64,000 bases of DNA, taken from Campylobacter showae (GTDB taxonomy: Bacteria; Campylobacterota; Campylobacteria; Campylobacterales; Campylobacteraceae). Below the pieces are notes generated by a model, which saw only the letters and a program-made list of their open reading frames with translations, ran no database searches and had not been told where the DNA came from. Below, in pieces: positions 35,287 through 44,459 of this stretch. The stretch covers positions 868,001 to 932,000 of the forward strand of contig NZ_UWOK01000001.1 of assembly GCF_900573985.1 (NCBI RefSeq), written 5' to 3'. Each line of letters begins with the position of its first letter. The stretch's first letter is position 1. A program made the position numbers and the translations under genes.

Positions 35287-36335
35287 AAAAGACGGACAAA
35301 ATCAACATCCTAGAGCTTGAAAGCTCGCTAGGATTCGGCGGTCAGGAGCACCGCACGCAGCGCGTCATAAACGGACTAAATAAGGATAAATTTAAGGTAT
35401 TTTACGCGCTAAATCCCGGCTCAAAAAGCTTTGAAAAGCCCATTGATTGCGAATTTGTGGAATTTAATCTGAGCAAGGTTTATAATATTTTTGAAATTTT
35501 TAAAATTTGCCGTTTCGTGCGCGAAAAAGGTATCTCGATCATCGCCACGCACTCTGGCAAGGACGGCAACATCGGCGCGATCGTCGCAAAGCTAACGGGC
35601 GCTAAAGTAGTGCGCACCAGACACCTGCAAACGCCGATCAGATCGGCATTTAGCTACAACGTAAACGATAAAATCGTAGCCGTCTCAAATGCCGTAAAAG
35701 CCCAGCTCATCTCACAGGGCGTGCGGGGAAATTTGATAGACGTTATCTATACTGGCGTGGATACGGCAAGGTTTAATCCAAATTTTGCCAAAGATATCAA
35801 AGCAGAGCTAAATTTGAGCCCAAACTGCGTCGTAGTCGGTATCGTGGCGGTTTTGCGCGCGGCGAAAAATCACCAGCTCTTGTTTGAAGCTTTTAGCGAG
35901 CTAGATCTACCAAATACCGCTCTAGTCGTGGTCGGCGACGGTCCGCAGGAGGAAAATCTAAAAAAAATAAAAACGCCAAACATCTATATGCTAGGCTCGC
36001 GCACCGACGTGAGCGAGTTTTTGGGCAGTTTTGACGTTTTCGTGCTACCTTCAAAGATGGAGGCGCTAGGCACGGCGCTACTGGAGGCGCAGTCGTGCGG
36101 GGTGCCTTGCATCGGTAGCGACGCGGGCGGTATCGGTGAGGCGATAAGCAGCGGCAAAACGGGGCTTTTGTTTAAAAACGGCGACAAAGAATCGCTCAAA
36201 GTGGCTATAAAAACGCTGATAGAAGACGCTGCGCTTCGGGCGAAATTTAGCGCGAACGCGAGGGAATTTATCGTGCGAAACTTCTCGATAGAGACGATGG
36301 TCGCGCAGACGGAAGCGATGTATGAAGCTCTTTGA
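35283..36335 (+). CDS. Glycosyltransferase family 4
   Basis: A 350-residue GT4 enzyme: LELESSLGFGGQEHRTQRVINGL (acceptor-side loop), ATHSGKDGNIGAIVAKLTGAKVVRTRHL, VIYTGVDTARFNP, VGIVAVLRAAKNHQLLFEAF and VFVLPSKMEALGTALLEAQSCGVPCIG with the EX7E-like donor site. It overlaps the preceding GT9 gene (ATGA) and the following one (14 bases). Role in LOS outer core assembly by context. Confidence 0.85.
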   Translation: MKKTDKINILELESSLGFGGQEHRTQRVINGLNKDKFKVFYALNPGSKSFEKPIDCEFVEFNLSKVYNIFEIFKICRFVREKGISIIATHSGKDGNIGAIVAKLTGAKVVRTRHLQTPIRSAFSYNVNDKIVAVSNAVKAQLISQGVRGNLIDVIYTGVDTARFNPNFAKDIKAELNLSPNCVVVGIVAVLRAAKNHQLLFEAFSELDLPNTALVVVGDGPQEENLKKIKTPNIYMLGSRTDVSEFLGSFDVFVLPSKMEALGTALLEAQSCGVPCIGSDAGGIGEAISSGKTGLLFKNGDKESLKVAIKTLIEDAALRAKFSANAREFIVRNFSIETMVAQTEAMYEAL

Positions 36336-37395
36336 GAGCGCGGCGCGGCTTATTTTGCACTTTAAAAGCGTGCGCAAAACGCAGCTGGTTACGCAGTCCG
36401 TCCAAACGGTCTGTTTTTTTAGTAACACCGCGCTTGGCGATACGATTTTTAACACGCCCGTTTTTCGCGTTTTTCGGCAAAATTTCCCGCACGTACGCAC
36501 TGTCGCGCTACTAAATCCATCTACCGCGCCGCTTTTTAAAACCGATCCGAATATCGATGAAATTTTGCTTTACGACGGCAAAAAAGGCGGTTTTTTACGC
36601 GCTTTATCGCAGCTAAAAAAGATAAAACCGGACATCATCTTTATCCTGCACTCAAACGAGCCGCAGGCCACTCCGTTAGCCGTTTTAAGCGGGGCCAAAT
36701 ACGTCTTTAAGCTGCCAAATGCCGGCAATAAATTTAGTCCCTTTCACTCAAACGCGCCCGAGCCATACGGAGATGAGCGATACGTCGTACTAAACCGCCT
36801 CGAACAGCTTAAATTCGTAGGTATCGAAAGTCGCGACACGAGGCTAAATTTGTATCTGCGCGATGAGGATTTCGCCCGCGTCGATGAAATGCTAAAAAAA
36901 GACGGCAAACGCAAATTTATCGGCTTTCAGATGGGGGCTAGCACGGTTTCCAGGCAGTGGTTTTGGCAGCGTTGGCGGGAGCTGGCGGGAATTATTTTGG
37001 AGCGCACGGACGCCGTCATCGTGCTAACGGGCAGCCCCGTCGAGCGAGCGATGACCGCGCAGTTAGACGAGGAGTTAAGAAGCGCGCACGTGATAGATGC
37101 GGCGGGTAAATTTAGTCTGCGAGAGGCTGCCGCGCTGATAGCTAGGCTTGACGTGCTTGTCACGCCCGATACCGGCCCGCTGCACGTCGCAGCCGCGCTA
37201 AAAACGCCTACGATCGGGCTTTTTGCCGTCGCTTCGCCCGTAAACTCAAACCCTGATTTTGACGAAAATATCCATAAATTTATCAAAAAGCCGCGCACCT
37301 GTTCGCCTTGCGTCGGCAAAAACTGCAAATTTCAGGAGTGCATGCTGCAAATCGAGGCGCGCGAGGTCTGGGAGATACTAAAGGAAATGATTTGA
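36322..37395 (+). CDS. Heptosyltransferase-like glycosyltransferase, family 9
   Basis: A 357-residue GT9 protein with an N-terminal extension of about 30 residues before CFFSNTALGDTIFNTPVFRVFRQNFP. Later blocks are FIGFQMGASTVSRQWFWQRW and RLDVLVTPDTGPLHVAAALKTPTIGLFAV, then a cysteine-rich end (PRTCSPCVGKNCKFQECM) typical of heptosyltransferases. It overlaps both neighbours. Probably adds a heptose or related sugar to the LOS core. Confidence 0.84.
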   Translation: MKLFESAARLILHFKSVRKTQLVTQSVQTVCFFSNTALGDTIFNTPVFRVFRQNFPHVRTVALLNPSTAPLFKTDPNIDEILLYDGKKGGFLRALSQLKKIKPDIIFILHSNEPQATPLAVLSGAKYVFKLPNAGNKFSPFHSNAPEPYGDERYVVLNRLEQLKFVGIESRDTRLNLYLRDEDFARVDEMLKKDGKRKFIGFQMGASTVSRQWFWQRWRELAGIILERTDAVIVLTGSPVERAMTAQLDEELRSAHVIDAAGKFSLREAAALIARLDVLVTPDTGPLHVAAALKTPTIGLFAVASPVNSNPDFDENIHKFIKKPRTCSPCVGKNCKFQECMLQIEAREVWEILKEMI

Positions 37396-38579
37396 AAAAG
37401 ATTTTGTTCGTCGATACGGGGCGAGAATACGGCGGCGGGACGAAGAGCTTTTTGTATCTTTTGCGGGGGCTTGCCGCTCAGCAAAAGTACGAGCTATGCG
37501 CGTTTTTTGAGACTGATTACGAGGCGGGCGGACGCAAAATCTCGCAAATCATCGAAGAGGTCGGGGCGGAATTTATAAAATTTGAGCCAAAAAAGCAACC
37601 CTCAAAGCCAAAAAAAGAGCTTTTGCGCGCGCTTGGTAGGCAAATGCTGGCAAAATACCTATACAAAAAAGACTACGACTACGCGCTTTGCTTGCTACGG
37701 CAGGTGCGGCCCGATATCCTTCATCTAAATAATCACTTTTCAACCAATCTCGCCTATATCGCCGCCGCAAACGCCCTAAATATCGCGGTAGTCCAACACC
37801 TGCGTAAAAACTCGGCCGTCGAGCCCTTTAAGCTTGAGATTTTAAAGCAGCTAAAATTTACGCCCGTTTGTGTTTCAAACGCTACTTACGATTTTTACGC
37901 CGCGCAGATAAATATGCCTAAAAACGTGGTTTATAATCCCGTAGAGGCGCCAGTTTTAAAGCGGGAAAAATCTGAGGCGAGCGAAAATTTGAGCCGTTCT
38001 CGGTCAAATTTAAAAAATAGCGGCGACGATAAAAACGGCACCCTAAAAGCCAAATTTGACGCCGAAAAAATAAATATCGTAATGCCTGCAAATTTCTTGA
38101 CGCTTAAAGGTCACGAGCTCGTTTTTGACGCGCTTGTGGGGCTAAAAAGAAGCGATGTAAAGGTCTATTTTGCAGGCGGAGGCGAGCTAAAAGCGGACGC
38201 GAAAGCCAAATTTGACGCGCTGATAAGATCAGGTAAGGCCGAGTATTTAGGCTTTGTTTCCAAGATGGACGAGATTTATGCCGCGTGCGACTACGTGCTT
38301 GGATTTTCCAGCGATGAGGGACTGCCCAGAGTCGTCATCGAGGCGCTTGGTTGCGGGCTTGGTGCGGTGTACTCTGATATCGCCGTCATAAGGGAGATTT
38401 ATGAAATCTCCTCTAAAAAGCAAGATTTTTTTATAGTTCAAAGAAGCTCGGACGCGCTTTTAGCCTGCTTTGAGAGCCTGCGCAAACCCAGCTCAAAAAG
38501 CCCCGACGATGCCGTTATAAAGGCATTTAGCATAGAAAATTATCTTCGCGGGATAGATAGGATATATAGCGAACTTTGA
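37392..38579 (+). CDS. Glycosyltransferase family 4
   Basis: GT4 enzyme of about 395 residues. The chosen start is TTG at 37392 with AAAGGA at 37379-37384; it overlaps the preceding stop. Motifs are ILFVDTGREYGGGTKSFLYLLRGL, DILHLNNHFSTNLAYIAAAN, NIVMPANFLTLKGHELVFDAL and LGFSSDEGLPRVVIEALGCG (donor site). A short low-complexity insert (SENLSRSRSNLKNSGDDKN) divides the two halves. Its 3' end overlaps the 3' end of the convergent gene by 53 bases. Confidence 0.83.
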   Translation: MKKILFVDTGREYGGGTKSFLYLLRGLAAQQKYELCAFFETDYEAGGRKISQIIEEVGAEFIKFEPKKQPSKPKKELLRALGRQMLAKYLYKKDYDYALCLLRQVRPDILHLNNHFSTNLAYIAAANALNIAVVQHLRKNSAVEPFKLEILKQLKFTPVCVSNATYDFYAAQINMPKNVVYNPVEAPVLKREKSEASENLSRSRSNLKNSGDDKNGTLKAKFDAEKINIVMPANFLTLKGHELVFDALVGLKRSDVKVYFAGGGELKADAKAKFDALIRSGKAEYLGFVSKMDEIYAACDYVLGFSSDEGLPRVVIEALGCGLGAVYSDIAVIREIYEISSKKQDFFIVQRSSDALLACFESLRKPSSKSPDDAVIKAFSIENYLRGIDRIYSEL

Positions 38580-39816
38580 CGAAGGCCTCGATGTCTGCGA
38601 GGTTTTGGTCGCTAAGCTCGAAAAACGCGCTCGCGTCGATATCGCGCATGGTTTTAAACACGGAGCTAACGGGCGGCAGACGCGAGCTGATCACGAGTGA
38701 GTCGGCGACGCCTCTTTGCTCGCTGGCAAAACAAGGCCCCATCAGGCAGATCGTGGGCGTGCGCACGCTATCTGCGACGTAGTAGTTGCCCGTATCTGAG
38801 CTCGCGTAAAGCTGCATCTGCGAGAGATAAAACGGCAACTCCTCAAGCTTGATTTTACCTATCAAAGAGATGATTTTTAGCTCGTTTTCGCCGAATTTTT
38901 TTACGTAAGTATCGCAAATTTGCGAGCTCAAATTTGACCCACTGCTAATGCCCTTTTCGCTGCAGATTTGAGCCTTTGATTGCTCGCCGCTTACATTTTC
39001 AAGATCGCCGTAAATTTCGCTCGCGTTGTTGCTAGTCAAATCCGCGCAAATTTGTCGGTCGCTAGGATTTTCTGTCTGCTTTTCGTCCGTATTTTCCGCG
39101 AGCAGGTTTTGTAGCAGCGCTGCCTCCTCGCCTACGCCAAAAATATAAACCTCGCAGTCAAATTTAGCGAAAATTTCAAAGATTTTCTCCCAAGTTTTCT
39201 TTGGCGGCGTTTTCATTTTATTGCCCGCGCTTAGGCTCACGCCGATCTTAAATTTACCGCTTTTTACGATATTTTCGCGCGGAACAACGAGCGGTTGTTG
39301 CAAGTATTTTTCATATTTTAGCGTGCTCTCGCCGACAGTTTTTAGGTAGGTTAGCAGCGTGAGATCTTGCAGAGTGTGCGGCACTTTTTTCATACCGAGC
39401 GCCAGCAGGGCAAAGTCGCTGGAGGCAGCGTAGTGATGCACGGCGACGATGTTTTTAGCTAGAGTGCAGCGCGCCAAAAAGAGATTTAAGCTGTTTGGCA
39501 TCAGCACGTAGACGCTCTCGTAGCCGCGCGAAAAAAGCTCAAGCGCGAGTCCAATTTTTGAGGTTTTTTTACGCTTTACGTCATTTATCGTAAATATCTT
39601 TTCTATTCGGCTGTCGTGTTTTGCGAAGGCTAGGTTTATCTCGTCGATTAGCACGTCAAATTTGCCCAGCTTTTCAAAAATCACGGTTGAGTTTGCGTAG
39701 TCGCCGATTTTTGCGGTTTGGATGAGTAAAATTTTGCCTTTTTCGCCTTTAAATTTTAGTTTTTTCATAGCAAAAAGGTACGGGTAAATCAGCAAATAAA
39801 TGAGAAAATATATCAA
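38527..39816 (-). CDS. Glycosyltransferase family 9 with a disordered insert
   Basis: A 429-residue GT9-like protein. The TTG start at 39814-39816 has AAAGG nine bases upstream and gives a hydrophobic N-terminus (about 1-16); an ATG at 39768 is the alternative. Motifs are ILLIQTAKIGDYANSTVIFEKL, KIGVSLSAGNKMKTPPKKTWEKIFEI and LYASSDTGNYYVADSVRTPTICLMGP. About residues 240-305 are a polar insert (SDRQICADLTSNNASEIYGD, SSGSNLSSQICDTY) with AAATTT motifs in its DNA. Overlaps the convergent GT4 gene by 53 bases. Probable LOS core transferase. Confidence 0.78.
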   Translation of the reverse strand: MIYFLIYLLIYPYLFAMKKLKFKGEKGKILLIQTAKIGDYANSTVIFEKLGKFDVLIDEINLAFAKHDSRIEKIFTINDVKRKKTSKIGLALELFSRGYESVYVLMPNSLNLFLARCTLAKNIVAVHHYAASSDFALLALGMKKVPHTLQDLTLLTYLKTVGESTLKYEKYLQQPLVVPRENIVKSGKFKIGVSLSAGNKMKTPPKKTWEKIFEIFAKFDCEVYIFGVGEEAALLQNLLAENTDEKQTENPSDRQICADLTSNNASEIYGDLENVSGEQSKAQICSEKGISSGSNLSSQICDTYVKKFGENELKIISLIGKIKLEELPFYLSQMQLYASSDTGNYYVADSVRTPTICLMGPCFASEQRGVADSLVISSRLPPVSSVFKTMRDIDASAFFELSDQNLADIEAFVKVRYISYLSREDNFLC

Positions 39817-39948
39817 AACGTAAGCCTTTATTATTTATAAAATTTAGCCTAAATTTAGCATAAATTTATAAATTTACGGCCGGTTTTTGAGCTAGCGCAA
39901 GTAAATTTTAGCCAAAAACCGCTTACTGGATTTTAATGATTTTATCGT

Positions 39949-39974
39949 TATAATGGGCGTTTAAAATTTAAGGA
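39949..39974 (+). promoter_or_regulatory. Promoter -10 and ribosome binding site for the ligase gene
   Basis: TATAAT at 39949-39954 and AAGGA at 39970-39974, ahead of the ATG at 39980. Confidence 0.55.
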
Positions 39975-39979
39975 AAAAA

Positions 39980-41317
39980 ATGACGAAACTGCAAAACCGC
40001 CTGCAAAACGCCGCGCTATATCTCGTTTGCGTTTTTATCGCTTGCGAGCATATGCCGCGTATGACGGCGGCGAAAAATGTCTCGCTTTATCTCGCGCTTG
40101 TCTGCGCGATCTGGCTTTATTTCACGGATAGGACGCGATTTGCCGCAAGAGTCGGCGCAAATTTTAGCATCTCTCGCGTGCCCGCATTTTGCCTTATCGC
40201 ATTTACTTTTTACGCGTTTTTGATCTCGGCTTTTCCCTACGCGGCGCAGTTTGATTCTCTGGGCGATGCGGCAGGGGAGTTTGGGCGCGGATTTGCGTTT
40301 TTGCTCATCGTCTACGTCGCGGCAAACGGCGAGGCCGCTCAGTCAAAAGCCTTTTTTTACGCGCTGATAGCGGCCTTTGCGGTTATTAGCATCTACTACG
40401 CCGCACCGCTTTTTAGCGAGTTTGAGAGGCTAGGCAGCGCGGGCGAATTTGACGCGCGGGTGGTGCGCCGAGCGTACGCGGATTACGTGGATAGATTTTT
40501 GCCTTTTGCGCTGGCGGGAGTTTTTATCTTTAGGCGGCTTTGGGCGCGGATTTTGGTAGCTTTGCTTTGTCTGGCGGCCGCCTGGCTTGATATTTTGAGC
40601 GGCGTTAGAGGTAGCTGGGGTGCGGTACTGGCTTGTTTTGTTTTATTTGGTTTTTGTTTGTATATCTTAGGCGGCGAAGCGAAACGTAAATTTAAACTCT
40701 TTGCCGTTATTTTCGCCGTTTGCGTCGCGGGCGCATCGGCGGCGGTTTTGAGCTCGCCTACTGCGATGTATAAATTTTTGCAGATCGGGATAGTGAGCGA
40801 GGCAAATCTCGAAAATGAGAGCATGAGGGAGCGCCTTGCGGGGCTTAGCTTTAGCTCGGGGCGCGATTTGATTTTAAAGGAGCGATTGCCGCTACTTTTT
40901 GCGAGTCCGCGTGCGATAACGGGGCTTGGATACGGCAAGGAGCAGTACGACGCCTTTTTGCGTGACGAGGCGGACAAAGGCGCGCATATCTCGATGATGC
41001 AGACGAGGCCAAACGGCGAGCGGTACTGGTTTAACGACGAGCCGTTTTTTATCGGGCACTATTACTACTACGGCGCGGTCGGTACGGCGCTGCTACTTGG
41101 CGGTTTTATCTCGCTTTTAGCATATTCGTTTAGGCATTTTTTGCGCTCGCGCGAGCTGCTTTTTGCGGCGATTTTTATCTCGCTTGTGTGTTATTTCGGC
41201 GTGCGCGGGCTGTTTGAGGCGATAAATTTACGCATACTTTATATGTTTTATATGCTAGGATTTTTCGTCTTGCTAGCTGCGCGGACGGGAGCTAAAGGAG
41301 GTGGCGTTGAGTGTTAG
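39980..41317 (+). CDS. O-antigen ligase / polymerase family membrane protein (WaaL-like)
   Basis: A 445-residue protein with roughly ten hydrophobic segments and a large periplasmic loop (about 275-365) containing RERLAGLSFSSGRDLILKERLPLLFASP and ITGLGYGKEQYDAF, typical of the Wzy_C/O-antigen ligase superfamily. These enzymes transfer lipid-linked glycans to lipid A-core or polymerise repeats. In this LOS locus it may attach a lipid-linked oligosaccharide to the core. Its last codons overlap the deacetylase start. Confidence 0.82.
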   Translation: MTKLQNRLQNAALYLVCVFIACEHMPRMTAAKNVSLYLALVCAIWLYFTDRTRFAARVGANFSISRVPAFCLIAFTFYAFLISAFPYAAQFDSLGDAAGEFGRGFAFLLIVYVAANGEAAQSKAFFYALIAAFAVISIYYAAPLFSEFERLGSAGEFDARVVRRAYADYVDRFLPFALAGVFIFRRLWARILVALLCLAAAWLDILSGVRGSWGAVLACFVLFGFCLYILGGEAKRKFKLFAVIFAVCVAGASAAVLSSPTAMYKFLQIGIVSEANLENESMRERLAGLSFSSGRDLILKERLPLLFASPRAITGLGYGKEQYDAFLRDEADKGAHISMMQTRPNGERYWFNDEPFFIGHYYYYGAVGTALLLGGFISLLAYSFRHFLRSRELLFAAIFISLVCYFGVRGLFEAINLRILYMFYMLGFFVLLAARTGAKGGGVEC

Positions 41318-42065
41318 CGTTTTGATGTATCATCACGTTTTAAAAAAGGGCGGATTTATCGCCTCTAGCGTAGAGGATTTTGCCTCTCAGATGCGGTTTT
41401 TAGCGGAGGCGGGCTACAAAACTCTAAGCGCGGCGGAGTTTACCCTGTACAAAAAAGGCGAACTGGCCGTGCCTAAAAAAAGCGTCCTCATCACCTTTGA
41501 CGACGGATGGAAGGATAACTACGTCTACGCTTACCCGATCTTGCGCGAGTTTGGGCTACGGGCGACGATATTTTTAGTGACGCAGTGGATCGAGCGCGCG
41601 AGTATGCGGCGGGGCGAGTTTATTGAGCTAACTCACTCTGAATACAAAAAAGCAGCGCCCCAGCGCCCGCAGGACGTGTTTTTGAACCTTAACGAGATAG
41701 CTGCTATGCGGGACGTTTTTGACTTTCACTCGCATACGCACACGCATTTTGACGAGTATTTCGGTGCGCTCCCGCCTGAGGAAAATTTCGCTCGGTGCCG
41801 CGAGTTTATGCGCAAAAATTTGGGCATCGAGGATAGGCTTTTGTGCTGGCCGCGCGGCAAATACGACGAAAATTTGATGCGTCTAGCTAGGCAGGCCGGT
41901 TACGAGGCGTTTTTCACGACGCAGCGAGGTATAAACAGACCAGACGGCGACCTATCGGCTATCAAGCGCATCGCCGCTAAAAAGGACGCTGCGTGGCTAA
42001 AGCGCACGCTTTTTATCTATCAAAACGACATTTTGGGCGGGATATACTCGAAGATAAAAAAGTAA
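41307..42065 (+). CDS. Polysaccharide deacetylase family protein
   Basis: NodB-fold deacetylase of about 252 residues: SVLMYHHVLKKGG, LITFDDGWKDNYVYAYPILREFGLRATIF (metal-binding DD), DFHSHTHTHFDEYF (metal-binding histidines) and LLCWPRGKYDENL. Start: the frame opens with GTG at 41301, but AGGAGG (41296-41301) lies on top of it; TTG at 41307, six bases downstream, is a better-spaced start. No signal peptide is evident, so it may deacetylate an N-acetylated sugar on a lipid-linked or LOS intermediate at the cytoplasmic face. Overlaps the ligase gene. Confidence 0.87.
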   Translation: MSVSVLMYHHVLKKGGFIASSVEDFASQMRFLAEAGYKTLSAAEFTLYKKGELAVPKKSVLITFDDGWKDNYVYAYPILREFGLRATIFLVTQWIERASMRRGEFIELTHSEYKKAAPQRPQDVFLNLNEIAAMRDVFDFHSHTHTHFDEYFGALPPEENFARCREFMRKNLGIEDRLLCWPRGKYDENLMRLARQAGYEAFFTTQRGINRPDGDLSAIKRIAAKKDAAWLKRTLFIYQNDILGGIYSKIKK

Positions 42066-42240
42066 GATTTGCCTTAAATTTGAGTAAAATTTGGAGTTTT
42101 GGCGGATTTGTCTCGGTCTGCATAAATTCGGCTCAAATTTAAAAAGCTCAGGGCGATGAACGCGGAGCTGGAGCGAAGGTAGAATTTAACGGGGCGGAGA
42201 GATATGTGTTTGCTTTACTAGTGACATTTAAAGGGTCATT

Positions 42241-43005
42241 ATGAAATTTCACAAATTTAAATTTAAAATCCTAGCCGTAGTACTACTTCTAGCGGCGATA
42301 CTCTGTGCAGCATTTATTCGCATCGTGCCCGATTACTCCACTTCGCAAGGCTTTGCGATAGTTTCCCTTCCCGACTACAACAAATACAAGCAAGGATACT
42401 GCCTCAAAGAGAATAGAATTTTGCCGAGAGAGGAGCTGTATAAAAGAGCGATAGGGCAGTATTTGGATTATGAGCTAAAACTAGATCAAATGATTGACGA
42501 TTATAGGACTTACAATTACGGTAGTTCTTGGCACAGCACATATGAAATTGCATATTATGAATTAGAAAATATAAATTTATCTAATTGGTTTGAATTATTA
42601 CAAAAGTATTATAAAGATGGAAAAATGACCGAGGAGATACTTATGAAAGAGTTAAAGGCTAAAAAAACCGATCCGAAAAAATATCTAAAAATATCTTCAG
42701 ACGGCGCAGGTTTCGGATTTGATAGGCCGATAGTTCGTGTTGATGGCGATGACAAAACAGTTATAGCCTATTTATTATTAGATAAATTTGTTTTAGTTAA
42801 TAAAAATTACTTACGTTATAATCACAGCGAATACTTATATAATAGAGCAAAAATCGATGTTATTACTAAAAAACATTATGAAGACAGGAGCAAAGTAATA
42901 CTATTTGATACAAAAAAAGAGGGTAAGGAATTCGATAATTGCGGAAATCTAAATTATCCATTGGAAGAATATTATTTACGCAGTAGAGAAGCAAAAGTCG
43001 GTTGA
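42241..43005 (+). CDS. Membrane-anchored hypothetical protein, AT-rich
   Basis: A 254-residue protein with one N-terminal membrane segment (about 9-27, ILAVVLLLAAILCAAFIRIV) and a tyrosine- and lysine-rich extracytoplasmic body (YRTYNYGSSWHSTYEIAYYELE). AAAGGG about 10 bases upstream is the ribosome binding site. I recognise no family. From about 42520 the DNA is markedly AT-rich compared with its neighbours, suggesting transfer. It sits alone between the LOS deacetylase and a motif-dense intergenic region. Confidence 0.7.
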   Translation: MKFHKFKFKILAVVLLLAAILCAAFIRIVPDYSTSQGFAIVSLPDYNKYKQGYCLKENRILPREELYKRAIGQYLDYELKLDQMIDDYRTYNYGSSWHSTYEIAYYELENINLSNWFELLQKYYKDGKMTEEILMKELKAKKTDPKKYLKISSDGAGFGFDRPIVRVDGDDKTVIAYLLLDKFVLVNKNYLRYNHSEYLYNRAKIDVITKKHYEDRSKVILFDTKKEGKEFDNCGNLNYPLEEYYLRSREAKVG

Positions 43006-43176
43006 AAGATCGCTTCAAAACAAAATTTTAAAAAGCCTTAGCCGCGCAAATTTTATTTCTAAAATTTTAAAAATTAGCGCCTAAATTTATGCACCGTTTG
43101 CATTTGCGTTCGCGCCCGTTTGTCTGATCGTTTTCGTGATTTCGTATATGTTTAATGAAAAGAAGGCTTAGGCGTC

Positions 43177-43359
43177 AAATTTAAGCGCTCAAATTTATAA
43201 AATCAAGAAGGTCAAATTTGACGGCTAGTGTTCAAGCCAAATTTGACTTTATGACAAGCTCGGCCGATAAATTTGATCGTCAAATTTGACCAAAACAGCC
43301 AAATTTACCGCTCGAGGCTCAAATTTGCTCGTAAAATTTAGCCAAAACGGCCGAAATTT
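43177..43359. repeat. Dense cluster of AAATTT motifs
   Basis: Ten AAATTT hexamers within 183 bases, several extended to GTCAAATTTGAC (palindromic). No gene is present in 43006-43370. The spacing is irregular, so this is not a tandem repeat or CRISPR. Confidence 0.85.
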
Positions 43360-43370
43360 ACAAAGCCTGC

Positions 43371-44459
43371 TTAGCTTTGGCTTAAATTTTCCCTGATTTT
43401 CCTCTCTATCGCCTCCAGCTCCTCGCCCTCAAATCTCATCAGCGTTCGCTCCACGCCGTGCTTTATCATCCCCTCTTTGTCGCACGGCACGAAGTCCCAG
43501 TCTTTTTGAAATACCGCGTGCTTGCCCATAGTTTGGTTGCCGTTGCGCTGCGTGTAGCCGTTTGCGTCTAGTTCGTTATCCCACGGCCCCCACTCAAACG
43601 CCCCGCTAGGCCCAAACAGCGCGATCACGGGCACGTCGTTAGCCGCAGCTAGGTGCATGATCGCCGTATCCACGCCGATAAACATCGCGGAACGCTTTGA
43701 TAGAGCGGCGGTTTGCTTTAGGGTGAGCTTGCCGCCTAGATTTACGGGGCTAGAGGAGCACAGCGCCAGCACGTCGTCTAGCTTTTTTAGCTCGGCGTCG
43801 TTGTTATCGGCCGTCAGCACTACGCGCACGCCAAGCTCTTCGCAAAAGTCGATTATCGCAGCCATAGTTTCGTCGTCCGCGCACTTAAACATCCAGCGGC
43901 TAGTTAGATGCACGTGGATAAATTTAGGCGGCAAATTTAGATGACTGATGCACTCTGGATCAAAATACACGCTCACTCTTTTGCCGCTAGGCTCAAGCCC
44001 GAGCGCGGCTAAGGCGTCTAGATTTCTATCCACGGTGTGGCGTAGGCCGCCTATTTTAGGGGCTTTGTGAGTTATTATTTTATTTACGGTCTTGTTTTTG
44101 CCCTCAAAGCCCACGATGGTTTTTATCTTGGCGTATTTGGCGACGATGATACCGCGGTCTCCCGTCGTGGTTTGCACGGCGATGTCGTATTTTTGCTTTT
44201 TGATGGTGCGGATAAACTTTAGCTCGCGCCAAAGTCGTTTGAAAAAGCCGACCTCTTTTATATTTGCGCGGTCGTAGACGTGGATGTTTTGGATGTTCGG
44301 GTTGCCTTCGATCATCGCTTCCGTGCCCTTGTTTAGCGCGAAATCTATCTGCGCGTCAGGGTAGATGCGGCGCAGGTTTTCGATGAGCGGAGTCGTGAGC
44401 AACACGTCGCCGATGTTTCTAAATTTCATAACTAGAATTTTGATTTTTTTATCTTTCAT
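43371..44459 (-). CDS. Heptosyltransferase III-like glycosyltransferase, family 9 (WaaQ-like)
   Basis: GT9 protein of about 362 residues. The chosen start is the ATG at 44457-44459, which overlaps the upstream stop (ATGA); an upstream TTG would add five residues. Motifs are ILVMKFRNIGDVLLTTPLIENLRRIYPDA, GGLRHTVDRNLDALAALGL, FIHVHLTSRWMFKCAD and AMFIGVDTAIMHLAAANDVPVIALFGPSGAFEWGPW. These match putative LPS heptosyltransferase III. It is the last gene of the minus-strand run waaC-lpxL-GT2-GT9. Confidence 0.88.
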   Translation of the reverse strand: MKDKKIKILVMKFRNIGDVLLTTPLIENLRRIYPDAQIDFALNKGTEAMIEGNPNIQNIHVYDRANIKEVGFFKRLWRELKFIRTIKKQKYDIAVQTTTGDRGIIVAKYAKIKTIVGFEGKNKTVNKIITHKAPKIGGLRHTVDRNLDALAALGLEPSGKRVSVYFDPECISHLNLPPKFIHVHLTSRWMFKCADDETMAAIIDFCEELGVRVVLTADNNDAELKKLDDVLALCSSSPVNLGGKLTLKQTAALSKRSAMFIGVDTAIMHLAAANDVPVIALFGPSGAFEWGPWDNELDANGYTQRNGNQTMGKHAVFQKDWDFVPCDKEGMIKHGVERTLMRFEGEELEAIERKIRENLSQS

